From Stereum hirsutum FP-91666 SS1 (taxonomy: Eukaryota; Basidiomycota; Agaricomycetes; Russulales; Stereaceae), in assembly GCF_000264905.1 (NCBI RefSeq), contig NW_006763141.1:84244-148243 (forward strand): 64,000 nucleotides of DNA. The letters run 5' to 3'. Both the position numbers and the translations under genes were made by a program. Below the pieces are notes generated by a model that searched no databases, was not told the origin of the DNA, and worked only from the letters and a program-made list of their open reading frames with translations. Position 1 is the stretch's first letter, and each line of letters starts with the position of its first letter. Shown here piece by piece: positions 1 to 11,767 of this stretch.

Positions 1-2284
1 ATCTTCGCCGCGCGAATGTTCGAGCAGCGGGTACTGCAGGCTTATCGTGAGAAGGTCGCTCAGGAGCGGCAGCTACAGCTTTTGCGTGAGCTGGAGGACG
101 AGGATAAGGCATCGAAAGAGCGCGAGGCGAAGAAGGCGAAGGAGAACCAGAAGAAGAAAGACAAGAAGCGGTGCGTTCATCATCTTTTTTTTTATCGCCT
201 GCTTTGATCGTGGTGATGCCTTTGTCGTGGGATGTGATGGTGTTGACTGTTGTATGTGACGCAGGCTGCAAAAGCTGGCCAAGGAGGAAGAGAAGGCTCA
301 AAAGGCTGCTGAGAAAGCAGCCGAGGAGGCCGCTCTCAAGGCCAAGCAAGCCAAGCAGGAGGAGATGCAGCGCAAGAAACGTGAAGAGGAACGTCTCAAG
401 CGCGAAGCCGCCCGCAAGGCTGCCGAGGAGGAGAAGCAACGGAAAGAGGAGGAGAGGCGGAAACGTCTAGCAGAGGAGAAAGAGCGGGAGGCAGAGCGGG
501 AGAGGAAGAAGAAGGAGAAAGAGGAGAGGGCAAAGGCGGAGAGGAGGGAGAGGGAGGAGAAGGAGCGGAAACTGAAGGAGGAAAGAGAGGCGAGGGAGAA
601 GGCGGAGAGGGCTGCTGCTGCGTTGGCGAAGAAGGAGAGAGAGGAAAAGGAACGGGAAGATAGAGAGAAGAGGCTGGCGAAGGAGAAGGAGGAGAAGGAG
701 GCAAGGGAGGCGAAGGAAAAGGAGCAGAAGGAAAAGGAGAAAGAAAAACAGCAACAGCAACAACAAAGGGCTGCTGCTGCATCGGCGGCGAAGAACAATG
801 TTCGGTCACCGACTTCTCCAAGAAATCCTACAGCTTCTGGATCATCTCAGCGGTCGCCTAACCATGTCACTCCGAAAAAGATCCTCAATAAACCCACTCC
901 TGCGCCTGTCATCACTCCCTCTACCTCAAGCCAGTCCCAGGCTTCTCAACACCAACCTCCACATACTCCTCAATCCCAGTCACAGCAGCAACTCTCTCAA
1001 CCGCCTCAACCCCAGCACCCTCAACACCAACAACCTCCTCGACCCGCTGTCATCACGGCCGCTCCTCAACCCGGACCTCCCATGACGCCACATATGGGCC
1101 ACCCTATGCCTGGGATGTCGACCCCGGTATACTCTCCAGTTGCGAGTGGTCCAGGGCCCGGAATGATGTCTCCACGTGGCTATCCTCCGACACCTTTCGG
1201 CAACTTTGGTCCTCCAGGTCCGTCGAACATGCCTCCAAATGGTCTTCCACATCCACCTGGCCCTCCCCAACCCCATGGTCAACCACTTCCACCTCCAAAC
1301 TATCAGCCTGGTCCTCGAAGCGCCTTCGAACAGAACTTCCCGAGAGAACAGCAGCCGCAAGCCGGTCCCTCTGGTCCTCATCCGATAGCTGCGAATGGTC
1401 CTTTCGGTAGGCCCATCGTTCCTCCAATCCCAATTGGTCCCCCGTCCAAAACTCCAACAAGTGCGACGCATATCGGTTCGCCTCCCGCCCCGGCAAACCT
1501 CGCTCCAGGTTCTGGCCGTCGAGCATCAGTGAACGACTTGGCCGCTATTGGAACGATTGGAAGACCAACTCCTATCGCACCCATTGGCCGTCCTCCAGGC
1601 GCAATTGGACCAAGTGCGAGCGAGGGGTCGATCGGATCTGGTTTACCTTCCTCTAGCTCGAGTGGCATCATTGGCTCTGGTGCGTCAGGCTCAGGTCAAA
1701 CTTCGCCTATCCGAAGGTCACCCAGTCCGCTCGGGAAAGCAGGCGTTACAGGTTCGTTAGCACTTGCAGCAGACGACGACGAGTTCGTGTCGGAACCGCC
1801 TACTGGACGAAGGGCAGCAACAACGAGCGCTGCTCCTGGGTGGAGCATGGGCGGAAGTACGTCCATGGGTGGAGGAGGGAATATCGGTATGGGTCCGTTT
1901 GGAAGTCCGAGAGGAGATGGGCTGCATGGACATGGACAGCCGGGACATGGGCCAGGACCGAGGGGCGTTCCTCCTTGGGGCATGCCTCCACCGGTACCAG
2001 CACCTGCGTTTGGCGTTGGGCTCAATGCGAACGTCAACGCGAGTGGTTTGGTCGGCGGAGTAGGTCTTGGAGGAGCGCCGCCGAGGGCACCGCCGATTGG
2101 GAGCGCGTTGTGGACCGGGCCAGGTGGTACTGCTCCGGATCCACACTGGCACCCTGCTGCTCATGGACATGGACCAGGACACGGACACGGACATGTTAAC
2201 GGGCCCGGCCATGGTCATGGACACTTCTTTGGAAGTCCGTTCGTGGTGAACAACTCGCCTGCGTCGCCGCACAATGGAAGTTGA
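1..2284 (+). CDS. NST1: NST1-like stress response protein, C-terminal part (5' truncated by window)
   Basis: The frame is open from base 1, so the start lies outside the window. Exons are <1..170 and 265..2284, joined by a 94-nt GTGCGT..GCAG intron. The first residues ([15 protein letters not shown]...) match the conserved core of fungal NST1 proteins, which act as negative regulators of salt tolerance in yeast. A long Lys/Glu/Arg coiled coil follows (about bases 265-750), then a Gln run and a C-terminal half very rich in Pro, Ser, Gly and Gln. Near the end there is a His-Gly repeat (about 2160-2225). Several long ORFs in other frames of this stretch are by-products of the biased composition. 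Identity is strong for the coiled-coil part; the low-complexity tail carries no family information. The gene is convergent with NEO1. Confidence 0.85.
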
Positions 2285-2962
2285 GCGGTAGCGGTGACAT
2301 GGTAAGTGGGTTGGTACCCTAGCGGGTGGAAGGAACTGTTTCCCATAAATTCGTTTTCATCTTTCTCTTCTCACTTCGTTTTTGCTTTATTGCTGCTGCT
2401 TCCATCCACTGCAATACTCTCATCTTCTCTCTGCCTCTGTCTTTCTGCGTGTTCTCCCGCTCGTCTTCGTCCCATCCATTCCTTCTTTATTTTCGCACTT
2501 CCAATCGTCCTTATCTTTGACATTTCTTTACCCCACAATCCCATCCTGTAGTTCTCGCATCGACCCGACGGAATGGGTTTCTCTTTCTTGTGACTCCCAA
2601 TCCCTCTTGCATATCGCAGCATTATGATATGATACAACATACGATTCGTACGCGCACCACCAACGCCACTTGTTCTCACTAACAGCCAATCCTTTCATCC
2701 ATGTCATGTGTCGCGACGCTTCCCCCAAAGTAAAAAGTTAATATGACGAGAAGAAGCAGTATATTCCATAGTGTACGCGAAAGGAAAGAGGAAAGGTGGG
2801 AGTCTGAGAGAGCAGAGGCCCCGAGAAAAATATGAGACGAAGAAATTACAGGCATAATTTATCGGTCCATCAGGGTCCGCGAAGGTTGGGTCCATAGGTA
2901 AGTGCGGTCCCACAATCGTTCCAGAAAACGTCGTAGAAGTCTAGTGGTGAGTATGTATCGTA
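2285..2962. other. intergenic, convergent 3' ends
   Basis: This 678-bp stretch between the NST1 stop and the NEO1 stop is pyrimidine-rich near 2340-2530, as expected for 3' untranslated sequence. I see no coding feature in it. Confidence 0.6.
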
Positions 2963-5900
2963 TTATAGCAGCTTGCTTGACGCAGCGGGAGCGACTCTAC
3001 TCTTGATGACTTTGATGATCCACAGAGGCAGAGCGCTGATCGCCACAATCACTGCAACCTTCCACGCAAACCTGACGGACATCACGAAGCTTAGGTCTGC
3101 GATTGTGCGAGAGTGTCAGTCGCTTGCATTGAAAAATGTGGCCGTAGGTATAGAGACGTACCAAAGTACTCTTGAAGGAAGAACATGCTGACGGCGTAGA
3201 TGAGGAGCGTGACAATCTCGGATACGATCATGTAGACATGCCTAGGGTAGCGTAAGTTATTAGTACATGCGTCAAACAGACCAGTGAGGGCAGACTGACC
3301 AGATCGTAACTTCCAGAGCGACCATGATGAGTTCGTTGAGAATCAGTGCGGTGAACGAGATGGCGACGATGTTCAAGAACTCGGTCTCGAAGAGCACAAG
3401 CGAGATAATCATGATTGCAGCCCCTATGCCACCGATTCATGAGTCGATAGGTCCATATATCAAGAGTTGACGGGTAACAGACCTTGGTAAACGCTAATCA
3501 TGAGCCACATGAAGAATGTCTTGTACGACAGTGCTCGTCCCTATGAAATACAGAGTCAGTTCAGGCTTGTACACAATAACTAAACATTGTCTCACCTTGG
3601 TAAGTTCTTTATACAATTCAGGATACAACAACGCCAAATCCTCATTCACATCTCTATCCAATACCAACGAGAAAACCGGCGCCATCGTATAAAGCGTCGC
3701 ATATCCAACCATCAACCACCCTTGATACAGCGCAATCGGTGCAAAATAGAAGATGGAAGAGAACACGGCCTGCATAACGGAGATGATGAGACCACGGTGG
3801 ATGACGAACTGTGCCAGTTTTGCGGATCGACGGTAGGAGTTGCGACCGTGCCAGAGGAGAAGCTTGGTCAGGTGGCTGAATTGGTTGACAGAGAAGTCAG
3901 CTGCGAGCGAGGCTTGTCTGCCTTCTTTACCGACAATGCCGACGCCTATGAGAGCGAAAAATGAGTTCGTAAGACGAATAGGGGAGAAGAGAGAACTCAC
4001 CGACGTCCGCCGCTTGAATCATGGACACATCGTTACCACCATCTCCTATACAGCACACACGTTTCTTGGTATAGCTACGGATGAGACGAGCCACATCTGC
4101 CTTCTGGGTGGGCGAACAGCGACAAGCGACGACAGCAGACAGTTTCGTGGTAATCTCGATAAACTCATTCTTGAACAGATTGAGGCAAAGCTGTACCAAA
4201 GACCTGGTTAGACGACGCCAAGAACCTGGGAATGACAGTGACGCGCTACGCATACCTGCAGTGATTCTCCGTCAATAACAAGACAGCAATCCAGTTTATT
4301 CTGCAGGAAGTCCAACTCGTCCCGAATTTGGTCAGATGTCTTCACTGCATGAACGCAGACGCTCAGTCAGGGCAAAGAAACAAGAACAATCGGTGAAGAG
4401 AAGAGACGTACGCTTCGCTACCTGATGAATATACTGATTCCTCGCCACCAGCTTCGTCGAGATAGCAATCACAGTTGCCGTCTCGATCTTGTCCCCTGTC
4501 AACATCCAAATCTTCACCCCTGCATTCCTCAGGATCTCCAACGTCGATCTCACATCCTCCTGCAACTTATCCTCCACACCCGTCAACCCGAGCAACTCCA
4601 GCTCCCTCTCCAACCCATCCGCCACAACCGCGTTCATCGCCTCGTTTCTCCCTTCCAATCTCACGCTAGCCTCCTGATACCGACGCTTAAAGTCCGCATA
4701 GCTCGCTTCCGACATCTTACGCCGCGCCATGACGAGCGTGCGCAGACCCTCCCTTGCCATATTCGCCGTCTCCTCATCCAACCAATCGTTCCTCTGCACG
4801 ATCTTCGCCATCACCACGTCCGCCCCCTTCTGCAAAAACGTGATCTCCTGCGTCTGCATATCCCTCACCACAATCCCCATCCTCTTCGACTCCGACGTGA
4901 ACGGGAAGAGCTCGAGGACCTCGAACGCGATGGTCTGTCCGGCCGGTGTCTTGAGCTCGATGCGCGTGCGATCTCGGAACGTGAGCGTGAGTCCGACGGA
5001 TTCGGTCCATTTGACGATAGCAACTTCGTCTGGCGAGGACGCCTGGTAGGTTATGGATCCGTCGTCATTCGTAACGGGTGTGACGTTGTGGCAGAGGGCG
5101 AGGGAGAGAACGACATCCCGGACACGAGAGGACATATCACGGCGACCGCGGGTGGCGAGTTGGGCGCCGGTGCTGGAACCATGGCGAAGGTGGGCTGGTG
5201 TGGAGTCGTTTCATAAGACTATAAGAGGGGGTAGGAACGATCCGAGAAGAAAAGGCTTACAGTGATCGCCGGGTCCACTGAACGCGGTCGCGAGCTGGTG
5301 TGCCACTTCATCCATTGAATCGAACCCGAAACTCATCGTTCCCATATGCAGTTTCTTCATCTCCATTTCTGTCCGCCTGGGTATTAGCAGTGCAGTCGAC
5401 ATGGTCCTTTGAACAGAGAAAACGTACCATTCTGTGTCAACGTCCCGGTCTTGTCACTTAAGAGGTACTCTATCCGTCCAAGTTCTTCAGGAAGCGTACT
5501 GGTTCGGACGATCGTACCTGGAATTTCGCTGTCGTTCATGATCTGGTGCGCGTAGACGGTTTTACCCATGTCGAGATTGACTCGCAGACTAGAAGATAAC
5601 ATGTCTCGGGTCAGGCAGAGGTATTTAGGAAGGAAAAGGCGGTGTTTACTGACCTGATAGGGATGATAGACGAAAAGAGAATGAGGAATCGGAAGACGTA
5701 GATATACCACGAGCCTCGGAAGCCATTCAACGCCACAAGGAGCACCGAAAGCGCGAACGTCACAGCACACAAGATCTACGAGACACCACCATCACAAGCA
5801 TCAACGACATTCAAAATCTAGCTTCCACTCGCGCAAGTTACATTCAAGGAAAAGAGAGAAAAATGCACACCTTCGCAAGTCGATTGATTTCCTCATCCAA

Positions 5901-7520
5901 CAACCCCACCTTCGTCTTCGGGTGACTCGTGTTCATCACCGCTCGCGTTTCCAGTCCGGTATAGACGACCAATCCTACCGCACTACCCGCTGCCAAAACT
6001 GTATTTGACCATAACACGTTCTCGGCGGACAGGGGCTCGACGGTGGGTACTTGGACCATGGGGACCTCATTCGCAGAGTTGGAGGGAGGAGAGTTGATCG
6101 TGAAAGTGCCGATGAAGGTGTGAATGTCCTTGATGGGAGCGTCGGCTACAGATAGAAACACACGGAAAATACATTTGTGACGGTCCTATTAACAACAATG
6201 AAGACCAACGCACCATAGATCTCAGCATCCAACCCGCCCAGTTCCGCCTCACTAGGTAGTTTCTGTGTCGCCGGCACCGCAACTCTCAACTTCCAATCTG
6301 TCTCTCCATCTAGCTGATCCGTCCTTATGAAACACGTCCCTGAAGCATCCGACGTCCTCAACAACACCAAATCTGCCGGCACCCTCTGGTTCTTCTCTAG
6401 CATTACCAAGTCTCCGACACGTAACGACGACGAGGGAACCGAGCGTGTATACATGTGTGGTAGATCATCATGAGAATTGAGCCGGCCTGACTCTAGGTCC
6501 TCGTCATCGTCGGGATGAGAAGCAGTTCGGTGATGATGGGAAGGCGAACGCGATGTGGATTTCCGGTGGGGGGTGGATGTGGCGGAAGGAGAAGGGTCGA
6601 GAACGAGGTAGCGTTGAGAGTTGGCTTCACGGTCACGGAGATTGCGTTTATAGTCGTCGTAAGCTTCTTTGCCCATTGTGACGAGAAGAACGAAGGCGAG
6701 TGGTGCGATGTATGTTGCAATAAAGCCTACAAATCAGTAGATACATTAGTGGTAATTCGTAAAGCTACGATAATTCTCAGAGTACGACGCTCCATAAAGC
6801 CGAAAACGAGGAGATCAAGAGAATAAGATGGGACGTACCAATCTTCAAAGCGGGTATAAACTGCGAGAGGGCGACGAGGAGAAAATAAAGATTGAAAAAG
6901 AACTTGAACTGCTCATAGAAGACGATAGGGAGGAAGGTGAGGACATTGTACTTCTGATTCCGCACAATGTTTGGTGGATATCGTTTTTGGAAACTATCTG
7001 CAGAAGATATAGCTATTCAAAAACATGCTCGAGTAGGATTGCTGTATGTGGCACACCTGGTGGACGGAGAGGAATGGTACGGGACTTGTCTTTCGTTGAA
7101 GACTTGCTCTTCCGCGAAATCGTTGACCGCTGTATTCTATTAGCACAAATCAAACGGTCTAGAAATAGTCAGGTTTACCTGTGAAGCCGCGTCTGAAGGC
7201 CCATGGTCTTGCTCCTCGTTCGGATACGCGCCATCCTGCTCGCCTCCTCCGAGCAACGTCGCCTCCTCTTCTGCCTCTGCATCGTCATACTCCTCCCTCC
7301 TCTTCCCCTTCCAAAACGGTTTCCGTGACGATAGCGGGCTATTCGCGCCGCCAGTTGTGCGTGACATGTCGTCCCTTCGCTGGTTGCGTGAGGGTGATGA
7401 GCCGGAGGGAGATAGAGGAGAGCTGGGGGTATCCGAATCAGTGTTGCTCAGACGGGCGTAGCCGCGGGCCTTTCGAGAGTTGGATGCTGGTACGAGCGAG
7501 TGAAGCCGGATGTCAGACAT
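2963..7520 (-). CDS. NEO1: P4-type ATPase, phospholipid flippase of the Neo1/ATP9 class
   Basis: Sixteen exons keep one frame and give 1186 aa (yeast Neo1 is about 1150): 7520..7179, 7129..7057, 6997..6839, 6726..6214, 6145..5871, 5775..5654, 5588..5428, 5368..5261, 5194..4412, 4344..4256, 4190..4001, 3945..3596, 3540..3483, 3423..3300, 3241..3162, 3096..2963. Visible motifs are the N-terminal segment [14 protein letters not shown], the actuator DGET, the phosphorylation motif DKTGTLT (Asp about 540), LTGDK, and the hinge motif GDGGND (about 924-929), followed by the C-terminal membrane segments. Neo1 flips aminophospholipids in Golgi and endosomal membranes and is essential in yeast. The exact subclass rests on the N- and C-terminal segments, which resemble Neo1/ATP9 rather than Drs2/Dnf. 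All catalytic motifs are intact. Confidence 0.95.
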
Positions 7521-7836
7521 TTAATGTCCAAGTATTATCCTGCTCGTCACTGGGAAGACATAGAAGAGCGTATGGTAAGGAGGTAAGCGGGAAAGTATAA
7601 AGGTGCCACCGGAAGCCTGCTGGTAACAAGCGTGGCACAGAACATCCTGCCGCTTCGTCACGTGAGGGTTTCCGTTCCATAAGCGCTCAAGTAGCGGTGG
7701 CGGCCTTCACATCCTCAACTAAGTACTCCTCAACTCCGTGATCGGGATAGTGAGTGGTGAATATTGGTACATAATCCATAGATGATAGAACAGCAGAAGC
7801 AAAGCTAGAAATACATGAGTACATCTACAAGCCTCA
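7521..7836. promoter_or_regulatory. NEO1 upstream region
   Basis: These 316 bases separate the NEO1 start from the stop of the next minus-strand gene. They should hold the NEO1 promoter and the 3' end of the neighbour. I recognise no specific element. Confidence 0.4.
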
Positions 7837-10029
7837 TCAGGCTCCAGGCTTCCGCATACTCATCTCCCACCATCTGAACTCCATGCCCTTTTGTATCCTA
7901 AGATTCTTCCAATGCTCCAACAGACTTTCATTTATCGTGACAAATCCGTCCAACACGTCGTAGTCATAGTTTCTCACCGCTACGGGGGACCTGAGACCCT
8001 AGGTTAAGAACGGCATTTGGATAGTCATGAGAGCCTAGAACTTACAAGACCATATGCAAATGGTAGTTCTCTCTTGTCGTCGCTGTAGCTATGTGGCATG
8101 TCATCGGTCCCTGCGTATATTATGAGCCTCAATTTCAGATTCCCATCGTGACTGAAAAGCTTACACCACCCCTCTTTCGCAACTCCTCCCACAAACCACA
8201 AGTTCCCTTATGCGCATTCATTGTCCGAAAAAGGAACTGATGATTGCCTGCAACAAACGACACCACGGAGGCATGAGTAATCATAAGATTCTGAGCTTAA
8301 AAGGCAGAGACACAAACCATCATCCTTGAAATAACGCATCGCCGACTTCGTCGTCATCGTTGTCAACACCCGAGCATGTCTCAGCAGATGCAGAGGACCA
8401 TCAGGAGGCTGAGGCCCCTTCGTCAGCTCAATCGCGTCGTCGTCGTCGTTCGCAGCCGGTTCGACAGCAAGGGATGGTCCAGGTCTGCCCGTGACAGAGG
8501 CAGATGAGTCGTAGGTGGCAGGATCTGGCTGCTTGAATGTTAGACTGATCGCCGCATTCAGGTGTCTTTCGGCGGGTATTGGGATGCTTTCGTGGCAGTG
8601 AGGGCTGTCACAACCCATGGGAGTCAGTACAATATTGTCGGAAGGGGCAGAGACGCAACGCCCACCACTCGAATTTATTGAAGACCTCTAGGACCTTTTC
8701 CTCTTCCTTCAGCGCTCCATCTCCTTCCTTAGGCACTGAGTCATCTTCTTCCTTGGGCGCTTTATCTCCTTCCTTGGGCGCTTCATCTCCTTCCTTCGAT
8801 ACCTCTTCTACCGCTCCTCCGTTCTTCATCGCCTGCTCCCTCTCGTATTCCTCTTTAAATTTTGCTCTCCTCGCATTCTCAATCTCCCACTTAATTCTCT
8901 CTGCTTCCTCTTTCGCCTTCTGCACCTTACTCTGCTTTTTCGCCGCCGCCAGCGCTTCCTCCGGCAACGCCACCATCCTCTTACATCCTGGACACTCCAG
9001 TCCCTCCTCAGCATCCTCCAGCTTCTTCAATTCCGTCCCATACAGGATCGCCGTAAGCTGAATTTTCGTCCCCGGATGGCGCAACGAGGCCCTCCAATCC
9101 GCCAAGTCGACGGTAGTGAGCGACGCATCCTTCCCCGGTTCCGTGATATCATAGTCGCCTCTGAAGATATATCCGCCTCCGACCCCGGGCCTGGCCCTGT
9201 AACACTGTCTGAGCATTCTATGCAGCAACTATCAGCACGAGATACGTCAGCCTTATGAAACGGGATGAAAATATAGATTCGCGAATAGAAGATAATAATT
9301 ACATCTGGGCTGTCGCAAAATTGATATGGAAGAGAAAACTCGTCCCCGCCCGGGCCAATGAACGTGATGGACTTGCCCATGGGGGGCATTACTGGAGCTT
9401 TAGCCAGCCACTGATTCTGTCGCACGACATGTATAGTGAGCTGCTCGACGATGGCCTCTTGCTGTCGTTGCATATCGCCCAAGTCATTGAGACCATGTCT
9501 AAGAGAGCGCGCGATTATCAATGTCAGTATCATAGACGCATCGGCTGAGAAGCTGAATAGAGAAAACACACCCTTGATAGCTACCCATAAGAAACGACAG
9601 TTTCTGCTGATAATCAGCCAACCTCTTCCTCATATCCCCCACCTCCGATGCCTTGAACAACGCCCACCCAATCTTCCTCCACGAGTCCCTCACCCTCCTT
9701 CCCGTCCCTCCGCTCGCCCCCAAACTCGCCTTATAGCCCAAAATCGCAGCATTGAACCCCTGCAACGTCTTCTTCGCCTCTTTCAGCGTCAGCTCAAGCT
9801 CTTTCCGGACCTGCGCGATGTTCATGCTACGGTTGCTATTGGCAGAGTCGAAGATGACTTCATTTATGGATTCGAGCAGGGAGGCGAAGGAGGAGAGTTC
9901 AAGGACTAGGTCTTGGTAGTCCCGTGAAGCGCCCGTGCTCTCGCAGAGAGCTTGGCAACAACGCTTCGTGAGGCTGAGTAGGGTGACAATGTCACCGAAT
10001 GAGCCGAATGAGAATACCACCAGGGACAT
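7837..10029 (-). CDS. fungal N-terminal-domain / ubiquitin-like domain protein with two CPxC zinc knuckles
   Basis: Seven exons give 603 aa: 10029..9572, 9498..9303, 9228..8666, 8604..8318, 8247..8167, 8110..8046, 7998..7837. The first about 150 residues (hydrophobic start, FGSFGDIV, then helices) resemble the N-terminal domain found before STAND/NLR-type proteins in fungi. Residues about 190-280 form a ubiquitin-like fold of the fungal ULD type (GKSITFIGPGGDEF...). A charged coiled coil with Lys-Glu-Gly-Asp repeats follows, bracketed by two knuckles, ECPGC and ECPHC. The second knuckle is created only by the 8665..8605 splice, which supports that junction. The C-terminal part is unrecognised. 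I take the ATG at 10029 because the longer frame upstream has only a GTG. Function is unknown; no NTPase domain is present. Confidence 0.75.
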
Positions 10030-11767
10030 GACGGGTGGCGAACGCAGAGAGTCGAGTAGGAAGACCACAGAGGAGAGGAGAATGAGAACACGCCGAAGAG
10101 GAAGCAGAAGGATTCGTTCTCAACCCGAGAACGCGTGAGCCCCGAGGATAAGTATTAAGGTTGGGTGGCGTATCGATGGTATGGCGATACGCAGAAAAGG
10201 GTCAACTTGCGGTGCATAGGAATAAAGCAAGGCATGGATCCAGAAGCTGGGACTCGTGGAAAGAAGAGACCTTGTCCTGGCCCAAGGATGGCGGCAAGTA
10301 GACATGCCCTGGGGTAATGTGGCCGAGAAATCGTCACGAGGACTTGCGGTGCGCTTGCGCCTGCGAAGTTCTTCAAGTGAACGCTAGCGCCAAAGATATC
10401 GTGGGTGTAGATGCGATGCTCAGTGTGAAGAATATGCAGAGGTGTCCATAGACCATCGAACTTTGCGCCAAGACTATAGAGTGAAGTTAGATTGATGAGA
10501 GCGGATGATATACGGGAAAAAAGAGAGGTCTACAAGGGTCTACAACACGAGCGGCGACATGAGGCTGCCAATGACATCCTGAGAACGTGTTCAGCCACCC
10601 AATATATCCCCTTCATGCGGAGGAATTCATCAGTCATCAGCGACGTGTGGCTTTGGTGGCACAGCGGCGAACAGATATCATGATCTGTGAGACTGAGATG
10701 GAGCAAATGAAGTCATGGCGGCTCTAAGCTTCATCGCGTGGGGCGAAAGATGCCTGAAGGCTTCAGCACCCTTCAACTTGACATCGTCTCCCCAGTTGCA
10801 GAAGACAATTGCGTTTCAATGCCGTAAAATCAAAGACGGGTGGAGAACAGTGGAGATCGTGTACTATGTTGTTGGTGACTCTGAATCCGAATACAACAGC
10901 CGCGGGTAACCCAGAAGTTCCAGAGGTGTCGCAGAGGTGTTCCATCAGACGAAGACTATGTTTTTGGACTGATTTGGGCTATAAGTATACGGCGATCATC
11001 ATAACGGTCAGGCTGACGGCAAATACAGCAGTGAAAACACATACTTAAGTCTGCGGTCGTGACACTAATAAGTACTGCAGTCGGACTTCCAGGACAAGTT
11101 CGGGGCATCAGCGCTTCAGCGCTTCAACGGTACTCATCCACGTGGCATGGTCCGCTCTGACCCGGCAATTTGTATCGTTCGAATCCGTTTTTACAGTAAC
11201 TTAGACTCAACGCTACAACGCGTCAACCGCCTCCCAGTCATCCTATGTTTTCGCTTACTTTTGTGGACTGGCTACGACAGGTATTAGCTAATTGGCTCTA
11301 ATGTGGTTGTTCATCAAAGCCCATCTCTCGTCCTGTGGGGGTGCGGCTTTGCTTTAGCGTAGTACTCGCGCCAGCCGTCACTCTCCCCCACGCGTAGCAA
11401 ACTTGGTCACCAGTCTGCATTTAGCGGCCATCATCGAACGTTCCCTTCCATTGAGTAGGTATCGCGCTCTATGCCGTTTCTCGCAGGAAACCTCACATCT
11501 CTAGATAGAAACAAGAAGCAGCTATCCCCCACAGGGATCTACCATTCTCACATGTATACATAGCTTCATTCGACGCATGGACAGTATCACAACGTGATGT
11601 TCGATACAATCCGCTTGGCGAGCGCGCCGCCTTTCATCATTCAATGGCGGATATAAATATTCGCTCTCAAGCGTATAAAACACTGCTGGGGGAGACGTTA
11701 AAGTTCAGGATAATAATCAGCCCCTTTTCCATTATCTTCTTGCCTTCAGCCAAGGTACAAAGCAGCT
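10030..11767. other. gene-free stretch
   Basis: No frame here has coding character or spliceable continuity; the ORFs are short and have no family signal. It separates two divergent genes, so both promoters must lie here. Confidence 0.5.

Noticed and set aside
298..821. Ser/Phe- and Pro-rich ORFs on the minus strand opposite NST1
   Set aside because: They mirror the Lys/Glu coiled-coil codons of the plus strand and have no independent support.
11160..11200. tRNA-like B-box (GTTCGAATCC)
   Set aside because: The flanking bases do not pair as a T-stem and no A-box or acceptor stem is found at the right distance.
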